A DNA stretch of 22,089 bases from a virus, in the IMG/VR virus record IMGVR_UViG_3300037320_000039, positions 1-22,089 of that record. One strand, written 5' to 3'. Positions 7,403 to 14,792 of this stretch are shown here, in pieces. The position numbers and the translations under genes were made by a program. The first letter of the stretch is position 1; every line of letters begins with the position of its first letter. The notes under the pieces were generated by a model, which did not search any database, was not told the origin of the DNA, and saw only the letters and a program-made list of their open reading frames with translations.

Positions 7403-8419
7403 TTACTTAAATTTTTTGTCTCTGTATCTTTCTAATGCGCTCATTTCTTCAACGTTTTTCCCGTCCGAAGCTGGTTTCAATCCCTTCTTTAACTCGTCCG
7501 TCATTTCAATTGATACCTTTTTAATGGCAGCGTTTTCTTTTGACATCATAGTGTTACCTTCTTTTAATGCTACAATTTGCGCTTTAAGATCATTGTTCTC
7601 AGCTTGCAAATCATCCATCATCTTTGTCATGTCTGGCTTAGCTTCTTCCTCCGCATCTTCCTCCACAAATGGAACCGCGTCAATAACAAATCCGTTCTCG
7701 TCGGTTGTCATTACTAAGCCGTCAATTGTTTCGGTAATACTTGCAAATGGCACTCCGTCAATGTCAGTAAGTAAACCCCCAATTTCTTTTTTGTCTAAGT
7801 AATAGGCTTTCTCTCCTACCATGTACATGTCGCCTAAGGCCTCAGCCATAAGTACTTTCTTAACGCGTGCGTTAAATTCTTCGTCTGTCATTTCTATCTT
7901 TTTTTCTTCGGTTAATACTGGTTCTAAATAAGCTTCTATTGAAAAGCCTTGTAATTTTCCTGATTTTATGTCTTGCCAAACTTCTGCGTTATCAACTTTT
8001 TGCGCCATGACAAGATCACCTTTTCTAACATCCATTCCAATAACTGCCGCCTTGTCTCTTTCCGCATCCATTACGATCCAACTTTCAAAAATATACATGT
8101 CACTTCTAATCTTTCCATCATGGTTAACAGTAGCGCCGTTGTGACTATTATTTTTAAAGAAGTTTTGCTGCAAATTCTCAACTGTCTCCTCGCTGTAGAA
8201 TACCATTGCGGGCTCTCCGTTTATATCTTTTCTTGGGATTAAAATGTTTGGCCGCATTGCAACTGAATAGATTACTTGCTTTTCTTCGTCTGCAAATTGC
8301 AACAATTTAGATTCGTCGTCAAACATTACTAGAGTAGTTCTTGTCGCGGGACTTTCTACCGTCGACATTCTAAAAACTCCCGTTTCTCCTTTTGTATATT
8401 GTAATTCGTATTTTTTCAT
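7403..8419 (-). CDS. Prohead protease (XkdF-like) with C-terminal scaffold-like coiled coil
   Basis: This 338-residue protein matches the XkdF-like phage serine protease pattern. A histidine lies in KNNSHNGATVNHDG (near residue 93). The signature ESWIV...VRKGDLVMAQKV follows at about residues 112-142. The likely catalytic serine is in KLQGFSIEAYLEP (near residue 160). The rest (about residues 175-338) is acidic and then strongly coiled-coil (MMDDLQAENNDLKAQIVALK), ending in a basic tail (LERYRDKKFK). Protease fused to a scaffold-like tail is a known design in which capsid assembly is guided and the scaffold then cleaved. I chose ATG 8419 (MKKYELQ). An in-frame TTG five codons upstream lies next to the terminator T tract and is less likely. 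A terminator hairpin sits 12 bases before this start. Confidence 0.82.
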   Translation of the reverse strand: MKKYELQYTKGETGVFRMSTVESPATRTTLVMFDDESKLLQFADEEKQVIYSVAMRPNILIPRKDINGEPAMVFYSEETVENLQQNFFKNNSHNGATVNHDGKIRSDMYIFESWIVMDAERDKAAVIGMDVRKGDLVMAQKVDNAEVWQDIKSGKLQGFSIEAYLEPVLTEEKKIEMTDEEFNARVKKVLMAEALGDMYMVGEKAYYLDKKEIGGLLTDIDGVPFASITETIDGLVMTTDENGFVIDAVPFVEEDAEEEAKPDMTKMMDDLQAENNDLKAQIVALKEGNTMMSKENAAIKKVSIEMTDELKKGLKPASDGKNVEEMSALERYRDKKFK

Positions 8420-8431
8420 AATAATTTTTAA

Positions 8432-8473
8432 CAAAAAAAAGCCTGCCCGAGTATCAAATCAGGTAGGCTTTTT
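8432..8473 (-). terminator. Terminator-like hairpin just upstream of the protease gene
   Basis: AAAAAGCCTGCC (8436-8447) pairs with GGTAGGCTTTTT (8462-8473), with one imperfect pair. On the minus strand the stem runs into eight T residues and then reaches the protease ATG within 12 bases. It lies 123 bases after the preceding gene stop. It fits either a terminator for the upstream cassette or an attenuator in the protease leader. Confidence 0.8.
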
Positions 8474-8507
8474 ATTCACAATTTAAAAAACAATAGGTAA
8501 AATGCAT
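8472..8507 (-). other. Possible 11-codon leader ORF ending at the hairpin
   Basis: An ATG at 8507 opens a tiny frame, MHFTYCFLNCE, whose TAA stop overlaps the base of the hairpin at 8432-8473. It lies about 15 bases downstream of the start expected from the promoter candidate at 8529-8559. The placement resembles an attenuation leader peptide. A frame of this length can easily arise by chance, so it is recorded only as a possibility. Confidence 0.2.
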
Positions 8508-8528
8508 CTTCACATTTTTTTGGATATG

Positions 8529-8559
8529 TAAATATAGTTATAATTTGCAAACTATACAA
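8529..8559 (-). promoter_or_regulatory. Candidate Bacteroidota-type promoter upstream of the protease gene
   Basis: On the minus strand, TTG (8557-8559) is separated by 20 bases from TATATTTA (8529-8536). The flavobacterial consensus is TTG, 17-23 bases, TAnnTTTG, so only the last base of the -7 element differs. Transcription would begin near 8522 and reach the hairpin at 8473 after about 50 bases. Confidence 0.45.
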
Positions 8560-8596
8560 AAAAAAACTCAATAAAATTAATTATAGAGCTTTTGTG

Positions 8597-8794
8597 TTAT
8601 TTTTTTAATTCAAGGAAATCAATTTTATTTTTATTTCCTACTAAAGTATTATACTCTAGTTCGATCTTTAAAGAATTAAGTATCTTTCCAGCAGTGTTAG
8701 CTAGTTCCTTACCGTCTTTTAATTCCATTTCTTTAGACTTTATTTTCTCATAATTGTCTAGTAAACTGTCTCTTAAATCTGTGATGTTTTGCAT
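8597..8794 (-). CDS. Small helical phage protein paired with the zinc-ribbon gene
   Basis: This 65-residue, highly charged protein begins MQNITDLRDSLLDNYEKIKS and continues with KELANTAGKILNSLKIELEY. The pattern L-R-x-x-L, then a 'K-x-x-x-E-x-K-x-x-K-E-L-A-N-x-A-G-K-I-x-N-S-x-K-x-E-L-E-Y' helix pair, is a widespread small-protein theme in phages. I recall such proteins next to zinc-ribbon or endonuclease-like genes, but no function is established. Two amphipathic helices suggest a helical hairpin that may bind a partner or DNA. It overlaps the end of the zinc-ribbon gene by 22 bases, so the two are probably co-translated. It is followed by 120 bases containing a promoter candidate and a terminator, which separates it from the protease operon. 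Confidence 0.65.
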   Translation of the reverse strand: MQNITDLRDSLLDNYEKIKSKEMELKDGKELANTAGKILNSLKIELEYNTLVGNKNKIDFLELKK

Positions 8795-9234
8795 AATCTT
8801 TTTGTTTTAATTATTATTTTTTGAACTTCTATTAATTCAGGTGTTACTTCTTCTTTTTTAAATCCTTTTTTAGTTAGTATGCATTTAAGATAACTATCTC
8901 TTAATTCTTTAACCACTAAATCACTATAAGCTTTTACAATTTCAGGATTTGCTTCCTGCCATTTTTTTTTAAGTTCTTTAATTTTTTCTGGATTATTTTC
9001 TGTATATTTTTTTCTATGTTTTTTAGCTTTTTCTGTATTTTTACTTATCCATTTTTGATGTCTAATCCTACTGGCTTCTTTTGCTTCTGGTCTTTCCATA
9101 TATTCTTTACAGTATTCAGTAAAACATTTTTTGCACCTAGACATTAATCCATATTTACCGTTTTTTCGTGCATTAAAATTATGAAGATTGGCCTCTAGTT
9201 TTAAATTACATTTAGTACAAATTTTAATTTCCAT
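8773..9234 (-). CDS. Zinc-ribbon protein, possibly nucleic-acid binding (HNH-associated type)
   Basis: This 153-residue, very lysine-rich protein starts with a likely four-cysteine zinc ribbon: Cys6 and Cys9 in KICTKCNLK, and Cys34 and Cys37 in SRCKKCFTEY. Residues 45-105 form imperfect repeats of a basic helix (NTEKAKKHRKKYTENNPEKI, then KELKKKWQEANPEIVKAY). The C-terminal section (LRDSYLKCILTKKGFKKEEV, then TPELIEVQKIIIKTKRL) is a conserved ending I have seen in phage proteins often annotated as HNH-associated. No complete HNH (beta-beta-alpha-metal) motif is visible, so nuclease activity is not supported. A DNA- or RNA-binding role is the cautious reading. It has its own promoter and leader hairpins and interrupts the structural genes between tape measure and protease. 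Confidence 0.7.
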   Translation of the reverse strand: MEIKICTKCNLKLEANLHNFNARKNGKYGLMSRCKKCFTEYCKEYMERPEAKEASRIRHQKWISKNTEKAKKHRKKYTENNPEKIKELKKKWQEANPEIVKAYSDLVVKELRDSYLKCILTKKGFKKEEVTPELIEVQKIIIKTKRLCKTSQI

Positions 9235-9251
9235 AAGTTCTATAAATTATA

Positions 9252-9275
9252 AAAGCACCTCTGTAAAGGTGCTTT
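9252..9275 (-). terminator. Leader hairpin / weak terminator before the zinc-ribbon gene
   Basis: A perfect nine-base-pair stem, AAAGCACCT (9252-9260) with AGGTGCTTT (9267-9275), encloses a six-base loop. The minus-strand stem is followed by only a short T run (TTTTATAA). It ends 17 bases before the zinc-ribbon ATG and lies downstream of the promoter candidate at 9314-9345, so it would be part of the leader of that gene. Confidence 0.6.
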
Positions 9276-9289
9276 AGATTTTGAATTGA

Positions 9290-9309
9290 AACGTATGTCT
9301 TTATACGTT
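9290..9309. repeat. Inverted repeat at the predicted transcription start
   Basis: AACGTAT (9290-9296) and ATACGTT (9303-9309) form a seven-base-pair inverted repeat around GTCTTT. It begins just downstream of the -7 element at 9314-9321 and so covers the expected transcription start. This position suits a protein operator or a 5' end stabilising hairpin. Confidence 0.45.
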
Positions 9310-9313
9310 GGGA

Positions 9314-9345
9314 CAAATATAAGTATAAAGTATTACTGTAAACAA
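9314..9345 (-). promoter_or_regulatory. Promoter candidate with perfect TAnnTTTG element
   Basis: On the minus strand, TTG (9343-9345) is followed after 21 bases by TATATTTG (9314-9321), an exact match to the flavobacterial TAnnTTTG -7 element at an accepted spacing. The site is in the 134-base gap between the tape measure stop and the zinc-ribbon start. It implies that the zinc-ribbon gene and its partner are transcribed independently of the tail operon. Confidence 0.6.
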
Positions 9346-9368
9346 TAACTTTAACATTTTATTATGAT

Positions 9369-11369
9369 TTAAAAACTATTCTTATTAACTAATACTTGTA
9401 CATTTTTTTGTGCTTTTGTTATATCTGACTCATTAACGCTGACTTGTATCGGTGGTTGGTCCGCTTGTGCTCGCCCTAAACTCTGACCGATTTGATTTTC
9501 TGCGGTGTTGTTAAATGCTACTGGAGGCGGTGCTGCTGCTCTACCTCCACCGCCTACACCGCCTACGCTTGAACCGCTTACACTACCGCCACCACCTAGC
9601 GCGCTTAATCCTTTTGAAGTGGCCGCAATTATTCCAGCTATTCCAATACCAGCACTAATTGTATTTTGTGTTACTAATGCTGCTGCAGCTGCTACTGATG
9701 CCCCTGCTGTAGGAATAGCTAATGCCGCTCCTGATGCTGTCGCCGCAATGTTCGAAGCGTTTGTATTAACGATTGATTTAGCAATTCCAACGGCTCCGTC
9801 CGCAATTAACGCGCCTTTTTGTATAGCTTTATTTCTGCCAAATAAATTAGCAATTAATGAAATTCCTGCTGATATATTTTCGTTAGCTTTTTGCCTAATT
9901 GTTTTTTTGGTATCTTCTAAAAATCTTTCTACTTCAATTTGTTTGTCAGCCGCTACCTTTGCTTTATCTGCTTCCGTGGCAAAAAACTCATCATTTAAAA
10001 CAGCAAGTACTCTTTTGTGTTCTGCTTCAACTTCCTCAGTGCCTAAATTTGCTAATTTTAACGCCTCTAACTTTATCGCATAAGCTTCATTTTCTGCTTG
10101 TACTTTTAATTCATTTTCAGATAGCAGCGCATTAGCTGTCGCATTTGCAGCGTCTGCTTGTAATTTTAAACCATCTTCAAAAGCTTTTTCATTATCTAAT
10201 GCAATTTTATTAAGTCTGTCAGTTTCGGCTTGACGTTGTGCTGTTGCTATTTTATTTAACTCATCATTATGTCTTTTCTGCTCTTCAACAATTAATTTGT
10301 TTGCCTCTTTATTTTTTGCAATTTGCTCTTTTTGTACTGCTTGTCTTGCGTCGTTTATCGCCTTAATTCTTGAAGTCTCTTCGCTGTCTGCTCTTCTGTC
10401 AAGTCTGTTAAATGCTCTTTTATTAGTAGACTGCTCCTCTTGCAATCTAAATAAAGCTGTCTCAGCGTCCGCTTGCTTTTGCAAGTCTTCAGCGCTAGTG
10501 TCAGATAAACTATTGGCTGTTTTTATTGCATTTAATCTCTTTTTTGCGTTGGCTAGTTCTGCATCAGTTTGCTTTCCTTCTGCAATTCTTACGGCATCAA
10601 TTGCTTTCTTTTTATCGGCATAGCTTGCGTTTTCATCAGTTATAATTTCTTTACTAGCTGCTAAATCTCTGTTTAATCTAGCACGTGTTACGCCTAAGTC
10701 ACGCATTGCATCATTAGCTTCTTGCAAAAATCTTTTAGCGTCTGAAGCCTGTTTAAATTCTTTTTCTACTTCCGATCCAAAACCGCTTATCGCATTTTTG
10801 GCATCATTGGCCGCGCCAATAAAATCTCCAGTAAACAATTTACCAACAGCGCCTGCAAGGCTTAAAAACCTATCGCGCAACACGTCTACTACGGCACCGA
10901 TTCCGGTCATAACCCTATCTAATGCTTCGCCTCCTTCTTTAGTGCTAGTAAAAGCTTTAAATAATAATGCTAATGATCCAGCAATTAATACAATTGCAAG
11001 TACTAAAGGATTAGCAATCAACAACGCCATCTGTTTTAGCATTGCTTTCATGGAACTAATAACACCGCCAATACCACCACCCATCTGTTCCAATGATTGT
11101 GTAGTATTTTTGGCTGCCTTTGACTGCTCACCGTGCGCAATAACAGCGTCTTTCTGCGCTGCCGTTGCTTTTCTTTGTGATAATTCTAAAGCTTTTATTT
11201 GAGCTTCTGTTTTGCCTTCTGTGTCAAGTAAAGCCTTGTTAGCTTTTTGAAGCTGCAAGGTACTTTCCTCTACTTTTATTAACGATTTTGCCAGGTTATT
11301 AGAATCTTTTGCAGCCTGATCCGCGTTATTGTCGAAACTAATTTTAACTTTTCTTTCTTGCTCTGCCAT
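9369..11369 (-). CDS. Tail tape measure protein
   Basis: This 666-residue protein shows the tape-measure layout. A helical N-terminus (residues 1-95) contains NNADQAAKDSNNLAKSL and has many K, A, Q and E residues. A hydrophobic segment at about residues 113-140 (LLIANPLVLAIVLIAGSLAL) is followed by a long coiled coil rich in A, K, E and D at about residues 200-480. Next is a small-residue hydrophobic region (about residues 490-600, including ASGAALAIPTAGASVAAAAA), and then a glycine-rich linker (GGGGSVSGSSVGGVGGGG) before the C-terminus. Tape measures set tail length and are ejected with DNA; this length would fit a tail of roughly 100 nm by the usual 1.5 angstrom per residue rule. The start ATG 11369 lies two bases after the preceding gene. 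No tail-lysozyme domain was seen. Confidence 0.88.
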   Translation of the reverse strand: MAEQERKVKISFDNNADQAAKDSNNLAKSLIKVEESTLQLQKANKALLDTEGKTEAQIKALELSQRKATAAQKDAVIAHGEQSKAAKNTTQSLEQMGGGIGGVISSMKAMLKQMALLIANPLVLAIVLIAGSLALLFKAFTSTKEGGEALDRVMTGIGAVVDVLRDRFLSLAGAVGKLFTGDFIGAANDAKNAISGFGSEVEKEFKQASDAKRFLQEANDAMRDLGVTRARLNRDLAASKEIITDENASYADKKKAIDAVRIAEGKQTDAELANAKKRLNAIKTANSLSDTSAEDLQKQADAETALFRLQEEQSTNKRAFNRLDRRADSEETSRIKAINDARQAVQKEQIAKNKEANKLIVEEQKRHNDELNKIATAQRQAETDRLNKIALDNEKAFEDGLKLQADAANATANALLSENELKVQAENEAYAIKLEALKLANLGTEEVEAEHKRVLAVLNDEFFATEADKAKVAADKQIEVERFLEDTKKTIRQKANENISAGISLIANLFGRNKAIQKGALIADGAVGIAKSIVNTNASNIAATASGAALAIPTAGASVAAAAALVTQNTISAGIGIAGIIAATSKGLSALGGGGSVSGSSVGGVGGGGRAAAPPPVAFNNTAENQIGQSLGRAQADQPPIQVSVNESDITKAQKNVQVLVNKNSF

Positions 11370-11370
11370 A

Positions 11371-13632
11371 TTAAAAATTTAAACCGGTTAATTTTGTTTT
11401 TCCGTCTGTCAATACTATAGCTGCATCGATAAATTGATACCTTTGCTCGCTTATAATGAACTCATTTTGCGCTCTAAAACCTGTCGGGATATTGCTTTCG
11501 CCTTGATTAAGGTTACTAAAGTTTAAAAATATCTCGTTTGCTGGTAAATTTAAAGTAAACTCACTCTTGTAAGTATTAGGATCTAGCAACAACTCGATAA
11601 AACTATTGTAATAATTCAAAAATAAAGAATCTGTGTCAATTCCTATTGCGCCAAAAGCTAAGGTTTTACCATTAAATGAATTGCGGTAACTAGCCTCTAG
11701 CAACCCAAACAATGGCTGATTAATTGTCGGAGTGTATTCAATTGACACAGGATTAAACCCAAGTGTTTTTGGTTCTAAATAAAACAAAGTAAACTCTTCG
11801 TAAACTGGTTTATACCTAACGGCACCACTATCCAATACAGTTGGCGTGTCTTTTGAAAACCCGTAGCAACTTTTAACTCCTGACGGATGGCTTATAAGAA
11901 TACGCTGATTCATAATGCTGTATTCCGTTTTAACCTCATACTTTGTTGGTTTAGGCACGGTCACTAACGGATAGACTAATGAGCCAAAAGTATCGCCATT
12001 AAAATAGGTCCCATCAAAATATTTTGAAGCAAAAGGAGTAAATGAATACAAATTATACTCGTTTGCTTTTTTCTTATTTAATGTGGCCACGTCAACAAAA
12101 GAAGTGTAGTCTACTATTCTTTTTGAATATGGCTTATTATCTTCCTCAATGTCGTCAGGGGTCAACCAATACATAGATTGATCTGGTAGTCCTGTACTAA
12201 CAACCGAGATATTAAATGTTTTAAAAAAGTCTCGCAAAAAGTCAGTACATTTCTTTTTAGGTAACGCTGTAATTAAATTAAACTTATTACCGCCTAGCGT
12301 GCCTGATGCTGTGTTATTTCTTGACGTATGGGAGTAGTTTGCACGTGCTGTTCTATTTGACAAACCAACTCTTCTGGTATAATTAAATCGCTGTATAGTT
12401 TGGTATTCCAAAAATTCCCATTTCAACAATGTAATAGGCAAAATTTCAACGCGTAAAAACAGATCTCCATTAGCGTCTAGCATAGTTGGATTCTCCGCTC
12501 TAGTGTCAGTTATACGGGAAGTAAAAAAATTACCGTCAATTTCTTGGCTGTCTAAAATTATGCCCGTTGCATCATTAATTAAATTTACTTTTATTTTAGT
12601 CTCTGGTCCTTCAAGCGAAACCAAATTATTAAAAATTACATTCACGTCAAACCCATCCGACCATCCGCCTTGCTCACCTGAATTGGCGTTATTACGATCA
12701 CACTTAAAAACTCCAGTTGCTGGATTTGAAGTCATTAACCACTTTACATTTAACAATGCAGGAACGTTAACAGCGTTATTATCTTGTTTAAAATCATAAC
12801 GAAGCGCAACAATTGGATTGTAATTAATTAAAGGGAATGCTTTTGCATCAGGAACAACAAGGCTTTCCGAGCTGCACCAAACAAAAATATCACGAACTTC
12901 TGGTCTTTCAAAAATTGGGCAAATTATTGGAGTCCCTATTTTTAAAACTAAGTGTTCCATAATTGTCATAAAACTTACAGCGGGTCTAACTTCTGCTAAT
13001 GATATTTGATTAACAGTAGCTTCTGTTCTGCTTTGCTTGAACGCAATGTTATCCACTACGTCAAGATTTACTTCGTCGTATGTGAAAATTCTATTATTTG
13101 AAATAAATGGAATGCCAAAACGCATCACTATATTAGTGCTAGGAATAAGTTTATTTACTATTGATCTCATCCTATCGCGTAACGTTATGTAATTCCATTC
13201 TACTTTTACAGCGTCATCAAAGCCACCATTAGCGTCTTGAAACAATGTTTGAATAGTTGTATCTCCAAGCCTATCTGTCAAGCTGGTCAAATTACTTGCA
13301 AAAGAAGTTTTTAAAGTTTTTTGATCTTGTAATTCATAATCTGATTCATCAAAAGTAATTTTTCCAGATTGAAATAAAAATCCAGAAATGTAAATCATCG
13401 AATCAAATTCGCCTGTCAAATTGGCACGTTGTATTTTTTCATTGCCAATAAATCCACAAAGTATTTTATTTTTGTCCGTAGCTTTTAGATTAAACGACTG
13501 AGTAAAAGGACTGAAGATCTTTGAAATATCAGTAAGATCCTTCGACGTTAATTTAAAATTAATAAGTTCCGTTGGCTCTACGTCTAGCAAGTAGAAATTA
13601 TTGTCAGTGTGCTTGATGTATATCTGGATCAT
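11371..13632 (-). CDS. Large tail protein, probable tail-tip or baseplate component
   Basis: This 753-residue protein starts MIQIYIKHTDNNFYLLDVEP and soon reaches LTDISKIFSPFTQSFNLKAT (about residues 33-52), followed by NKILCGFI. Bacteroidota phages often carry a large protein beside the tape measure whose N-terminus has this 'D-I-x-K-x-x-S-x-F-T-x-S-F-x-L' pattern. In those phages the protein is thought to belong to the tail tip or distal tail. The rest is mixed beta structure with many aromatic residues. A segment around residues 560-640 contains SYSIMNQ-like and KSCYGFSKDTP motifs I cannot assign. It is separated from its neighbours by one base on each side, so it is translated within a tight operon. 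No catalytic motif is evident. The tail assignment comes from the neighbours and the N-terminal pattern. Confidence 0.65.
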   Translation of the reverse strand: MIQIYIKHTDNNFYLLDVEPTELINFKLTSKDLTDISKIFSPFTQSFNLKATDKNKILCGFIGNEKIQRANLTGEFDSMIYISGFLFQSGKITFDESDYELQDQKTLKTSFASNLTSLTDRLGDTTIQTLFQDANGGFDDAVKVEWNYITLRDRMRSIVNKLIPSTNIVMRFGIPFISNNRIFTYDEVNLDVVDNIAFKQSRTEATVNQISLAEVRPAVSFMTIMEHLVLKIGTPIICPIFERPEVRDIFVWCSSESLVVPDAKAFPLINYNPIVALRYDFKQDNNAVNVPALLNVKWLMTSNPATGVFKCDRNNANSGEQGGWSDGFDVNVIFNNLVSLEGPETKIKVNLINDATGIILDSQEIDGNFFTSRITDTRAENPTMLDANGDLFLRVEILPITLLKWEFLEYQTIQRFNYTRRVGLSNRTARANYSHTSRNNTASGTLGGNKFNLITALPKKKCTDFLRDFFKTFNISVVSTGLPDQSMYWLTPDDIEEDNKPYSKRIVDYTSFVDVATLNKKKANEYNLYSFTPFASKYFDGTYFNGDTFGSLVYPLVTVPKPTKYEVKTEYSIMNQRILISHPSGVKSCYGFSKDTPTVLDSGAVRYKPVYEEFTLFYLEPKTLGFNPVSIEYTPTINQPLFGLLEASYRNSFNGKTLAFGAIGIDTDSLFLNYYNSFIELLLDPNTYKSEFTLNLPANEIFLNFSNLNQGESNIPTGFRAQNEFIISEQRYQFIDAAIVLTDGKTKLTGLNF

Positions 13633-13633
13633 G

Positions 13634-14791
13634 CTACAAGATATTATTTATAAAGTTATTCGTCTCTTCAAATTCCAACGCATAAGATATAGAACTTTTT
13701 TCGTTTAATCTAGTCTTTATTGTGAAATCATTGCCAACAAATCTAACGGGAATCTGAGTAAATTTACTATAAAATCCTAGATCAGCAAGCGTCACAACGT
13801 CACTATCTACCGTGATCGCTGTGTTGTCAACTGTAACAGTAGTACTGTCAACAGTAATACCTGCCTGAACATCTGTAAAAACGTCATCACCAAAGATAAT
13901 TAGGTATATTTTTGAGCTACTTTTCAACTCGCGTATCTGATAATTATTGCTTTCGTCAATTAATCCAGTGTTAATAGCAAACTTTCGGAACCCTGTAGGC
14001 GATCCGTTTTGTTTTAGATGCTGAATCTGACTATTAATCTGTAATGGGTTGCGATAAGTGCTAGCAAACTCGTCTCTTTTGATTGGTTCCTGAGTGACAA
14101 ACTTTCCAAAAGGAGTAAACGTGTCCCACAAACCTAATCTATTTAAGTAAGCCAGCTTACAAGTAACGCCTGTCTGTTGCAATCTTGTAACTGGTACAAC
14201 TATTTGCTGCAGGATTAATCCATTGGCTCCAGATCCTGACTGAGAAGTCGCTACAACTGTAGTAAGATTAATAGTAAACTTATCATAATTAATTGATTTT
14301 GCAAACTTTCTAGCAGTTTCCACGTCATTGTAGCTGCTGTAAGGACCGCCCAATTGCTCAAACGAATAACGATAACCCGAAGTAGCAAAGAAAGATCCTA
14401 ATTGCTTAACGCTCTCGGTATCTACTTTATAAACGATATGAAAATAAACCCCTTCCCCCGCTGTCGTCGCTCCTGATGTTGTGTTGTACGCATATTGGGG
14501 GTTATTTTTATTGAGGTTAGAACTTGTGATGAATGCTTTTATTTCGTTATGCAATTCAATTGCAATGTAGTTGTCTGCTGGGCTAATTTTTTTAACATTG
14601 TTAAAAACAAGCCTAGGCGTTGCAGGAAGATCAGCAGTCTGGAATCCTCTCCATATATAAACTTCAATTGTAACGCTTGCAATACTTGCGTCTGCTAATT
14701 CATTTTGAAAATTAAAATGTACCGGAGACTCTGCTAAATAAATCTGAGCCTTAGTACTTATATTGGTTAATGTGGGCGTGGCTAATGGCAT
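13634..14791 (-). CDS. Tail-associated structural protein with tandem heptapeptide repeats
   Basis: I cannot place this 385-residue protein in a named family. It begins MPLATPTLTNISTKAQIYLA and appears beta-rich. Motifs include SVTIEVYIWRGF near residues 40-51 and YNTTSGATTAGEGVYFHIVY near residue 105. A region after residue 195 contains PVTRLQQTGVTCKLAYLNRL, which suggests a domain with strands and a conserved tryptophan (GLWDTF). Residues 312-332 hold three near-identical heptapeptides (ITVDSTT, VTVDNTA, ITVDSDV). The gene is packed tightly between a small neck-like gene and the large tail protein, one base from each, so a tail-tip or tail-fibre-attachment role is likely. Proteins of similar length and place occur in other Bacteroidota phages without known function. 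Confidence 0.6.
   Translation of the reverse strand: MPLATPTLTNISTKAQIYLAESPVHFNFQNELADASIASVTIEVYIWRGFQTADLPATPRLVFNNVKKISPADNYIAIELHNEIKAFITSSNLNKNNPQYAYNTTSGATTAGEGVYFHIVYKVDTESVKQLGSFFATSGYRYSFEQLGGPYSSYNDVETARKFAKSINYDKFTINLTTVVATSQSGSGANGLILQQIVVPVTRLQQTGVTCKLAYLNRLGLWDTFTPFGKFVTQEPIKRDEFASTYRNPLQINSQIQHLKQNGSPTGFRKFAINTGLIDESNNYQIRELKSSSKIYLIIFGDDVFTDVQAGITVDSTTVTVDNTAITVDSDVVTLADLGFYSKFTQIPVRFVGNDFTIKTRLNEKSSISYALEFEETNNFINNIL
13796..13858 (-). repeat. Three tandem 21-base coding repeats
   Basis: Three imperfect 21-base units encode ITVDSTT, VTVDNTA and ITVDSDV inside the 385-residue tail protein. A fourth degenerate unit (VTLADLG) follows to about 13775. Such a repeat may form consecutive turns of a beta strand stack and could vary in copy number through slippage. 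Confidence 0.7.
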
Positions 14792-14792
14792 A

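Noticed and set aside
8420-8434. TTG start five codons upstream of the protease ATG
   Set aside because: The TTG lies at the T tract of the terminator hairpin. ATG 8419 gives a usual protease N-terminus (MKKYELQ).
8773-9234. Zinc-ribbon protein considered as a true HNH homing endonuclease
   Set aside because: The four cysteines are present, but no H-N-H beta-beta-alpha-metal motif can be found in the 153 residues.
9505-10083. 192-codon plus-strand frame opposite the tape measure gene
   Set aside because: It is rich in A, P, L and S as expected from the antisense of an alanine/lysine-rich coiled coil, lies wholly inside a secure gene, and has no recognisable motif.
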